Assembly (NCBI GenBank): GCA_964057225.1
Contig: OZ059894.1
Span: forward strand, 11,108,131 to 11,172,130
Direction of reading: 5' to 3'
DNA from: Auanema rhodensis
Taxonomy: Eukaryota; Nematoda; Chromadorea; Rhabditida; Rhabditidae
Length of the DNA: 64,000 nt
The translations under genes and the position numbers were made by a program. Positions 61,963 to 64,000 of this stretch are shown here, in pieces. The notes below the pieces were generated by a model that saw only the letters and a program-made list of their open reading frames with translations, was not told the origin of the DNA and made no database searches. Position 1 is the first letter of the stretch. Each line of letters begins with the position of its first letter.

Positions 61963-63316
61963 AATGTCATATTCTTCATTATCAGTTATATCACTCTAAA
62001 TCTTGTTGTTAATAGATACGACCACAAAGAAAACAACAGGAACAGTAACAATAACAAAAAAAATTTTTTTTTCACCTATGTGTCTAAAGGTTAGCCATGT
62101 ATCCGTTTATATATATATATATATATATATATATCAACAGTAAAAAGTCCAATCAAGAGAGAAATTTTTTCAACACATAGTTGTTTTTTTTTTAAATATC
62201 ATTGTTTTTCCTCATAACTCGGTTTAAACTCGTTCTAACCCGTTGAAATACGTCTAGAAAGTCTTTATAACATGCATATGTATGATAGAACTTCATATTT
62301 ATTGTAATAGAAAATTTTATTTTCAGACGTCTTGGTTAACAATGATATGTTTTACCCCCTTATAATTTTTATCATAATGTTCCTTATACGGAACGCTCAA
62401 TGAAACTTGCTTCCAGAAAAATTTCTTTCTATTTTTTCTTCATATGTACGTAGATACTATAGAGAACTATGATAGAAAACTTTAACATTCACGAAATCAT
62501 CATTTCTCATTACGCTACGGAGGTTTAAAAAGCTGTGTTTTACCTTATAATAGACCGGAAAACCCTTGTGTTAAAACTGGACCGTTTTTACACATATAAA
62601 AATGTCCCGTATTCGGGACCCTAATGTAACTTTTGATTCCCTATATTTTTTTTCATGAAATTTACAATCTACTGTAGAAAGAAGAATTATTTTTATAAAA
62701 ACTGTAAATTTTTGAAAAATGAAAACAAAACGAAAACAAAAACAACTTTTTTTTGAACATTTTCTCACACAAGGGTCCCCCCTTACCTACTTTTTTTCTC
62801 ATTACTCGTTTCAACCTCATCCGATCACTCTGCAAACATGTTTAATCGTTCTAACTTGTTGAAATACGTCTTAAAAGTCTAAACAACATGCATATGCATA
62901 ATAGAAACCACCCGAATAGGCCCCCACGCACTAAACGAGATATATACATTACCAGTATAGTAATAGAACACATATTGAAGATTAATTCGATAAGAACAAT
63001 TTATTGACGTAGAGAATGTTTGTTCCGAAAAACTACAATATTAAACTATAAAAGTAACAAAAGCGTAGAGGCAGCAAAGACATGAATAAACATAAATGTA
63101 AATACAGAATTACCAGGTAGTACATAAGTATGACAAAAAATTATAAGAAAGCCATGAAAATAGAAGGTTTGTGAACAAATGAAAGGTACATCTTTGATCG
63201 TATAGTCATTTCTAAACCGTTCGTATGCTGCAGCATCGTCATAAGCGTCACTCAAGTTGAATTTCCATGTGTACTACACGATTTTCATTCTTATTGTTAC
63301 ATTCTTTCCCTGAGGG
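61963..63316. repeat. Array spacer between 5S genes and U2 3' end
   Basis: As 684-2049; TA tract 62108-62134. One G to A at 63183 relative to the other units. No gene seen. Confidence 0.85.
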
Positions 63317-63465
63317 AATGGGCCGTTCCCGCCAGCAGTGCAAGAGCGGGTCGACCCGTGAGGTGGAGCTAGCAAGCCAGCATCTACCTCAAGTCTCAAA
63401 AATCGGTTAACCTTATTGTGAACCAATGGAACACATATCGAAGGTTAATTCGATAAGAACGATTA
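63317..63465 (-). pseudogene. U2: U2 snRNA gene, 3' part, split by Utopia copy 6
   Basis: Sm site and stem-loops III-IV followed by the 59-bp target copy. The 5' part lies beyond the window. Confidence 0.9.
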
Positions 63466-64000
63466 ATGGTTTATTGAATAACTAATGTTATGATACAATA
63501 AATAACCAATAAAAAAGAGCCCAGAATTGGGGAGACGGTATTACCAGTACAACTTAAAACAGCAAGTAAATTAAAAAGTACAGAATAAGACACATTGCCA
63601 ACAGAGGCTAAAACGACTCAAGAGTCGGGGGAGTGGGTTAAAAAAATGAACAAAAAAATGAATATTAAAGCAGAACAATGAGAAATCAAGTACCGCTATG
63701 ATCAAACAATTTGAGTGCCTACGGCAATGATGTTAAAAATAAACAACATAATACATGTACCAGTGAAGGTCAGAAAGAAAGAAACAAGAAACAAAAATAA
63801 GTAATACAAAAAGTAAATACATTACAATCAAATCACAAACAAGTCAATTGATAATTTCTTCTTCATATTGCCTTACACCAGAAACATGTTCCACGTAGAT
63901 ATTCCTGGCCCACTTGATGGTATCGGCGACGACGAGCTTCTCCATTAGCCGGTTGTAGTGGCTGCTGATCTTGAGTGATCGGAGGGCTTGTCCGTTGAGC
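63466..64000 (-). mobile_element. Utopia-type non-LTR retrotransposon, copy 6, cut by window end
   Basis: 3' UTR and the start of the ORF's C-terminal region. The 3' UTR is closest to copies 2 and 4 but has private changes (AGAATTGG, ACAGAATAAG, CCAGTGAAGG). Whether it is full length cannot be seen. Confidence 0.9.
63844..64000 (-). CDS. Utopia ORF protein, C-terminal end, partial
   Basis: Last 51 codons and stop of the Utopia ORF, ending EEEIIN as in copies 2 and 4. The rest lies outside the window. Confidence 0.88.
   Translation of the reverse strand, partial: LNGQALRSLKISSHYNRLMEKLVVADTIKWARNIYVEHVSGVRQYEEEIIN

Overview
The window is almost certainly nuclear DNA of a nematode. The 118-nt 5S rRNA genes read like nematode 5S (starting GCTTACGACC, with a nematode-type CGCCATCCCGTCCGATCTGG segment), the spliced leader-like small introns are short (43 and 86 bp), and both LTR elements are BEL/Pao elements with a phlebovirus-type envelope, a combination known from nematodes. 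No single-copy host protein gene is visible; everything is a tandem small-RNA gene array plus the retroelements living in it.
Array. A unit of about 2.46 kb is repeated about twelve times. On the minus strand each unit carries one U2 snRNA gene and two 5S rRNA genes, the 5S pair being a diverged 360-bp internal duplication. Between the 5S pair and the U2 3' end is about 1.36 kb of AT-rich spacer with a (TA)n tract. I count 21 5S loci (19 uninterrupted, 2 split by LTR elements) and 12 U2 loci (6 uninterrupted, 6 split or truncated). Two units have lost their 5S pair through deletion junctions near 42398 and 48878, and one unit (61126-61962) has three 5S genes.
U2-specific insertions. Six copies of a non-LTR retrotransposon with an N-terminal zinc finger, a reverse transcriptase and a C-terminal restriction-like endonuclease (the known U2-specific lineage called Utopia) sit at one site in U2, same orientation as U2, with 57-59 bp target duplications. 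Four copies keep an intact 1092-codon ORF, one is truncated just after the YADD motif, and one runs off the window end. Copies 2 and 3 lie head to tail in one U2 gene. A different 784-bp element (43573-44356), with no full ORF, uses the same 3' insertion point but a 40-bp duplication. The spacer of every unit holds a fossil junction of that second type, so old U2 insertions have become part of the repeat unit.
5S insertions. Two BEL/Pao elements (21811-32030, plus strand; 50728-59073, minus strand) lie inside 5S coding sequence with 5-bp duplications. Each encodes one continuous Gag-protease-RT-RNase H-integrase-Env reading frame (2610 and 2405 aa). The first also carries, between env and the 3' LTR, an antisense gene predicted as three phase-0 exons (100 aa, two CxxC motifs) and a separate sense-strand Gag-like zinc-knuckle ORF (153 aa) with its own TATA box.
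How it fits together: the array is a reservoir of identical small-RNA genes that tolerates insertion, so two kinds of U2-targeted non-LTR elements and 5S-residing LTR elements coexist, while unequal exchange reshapes the units.
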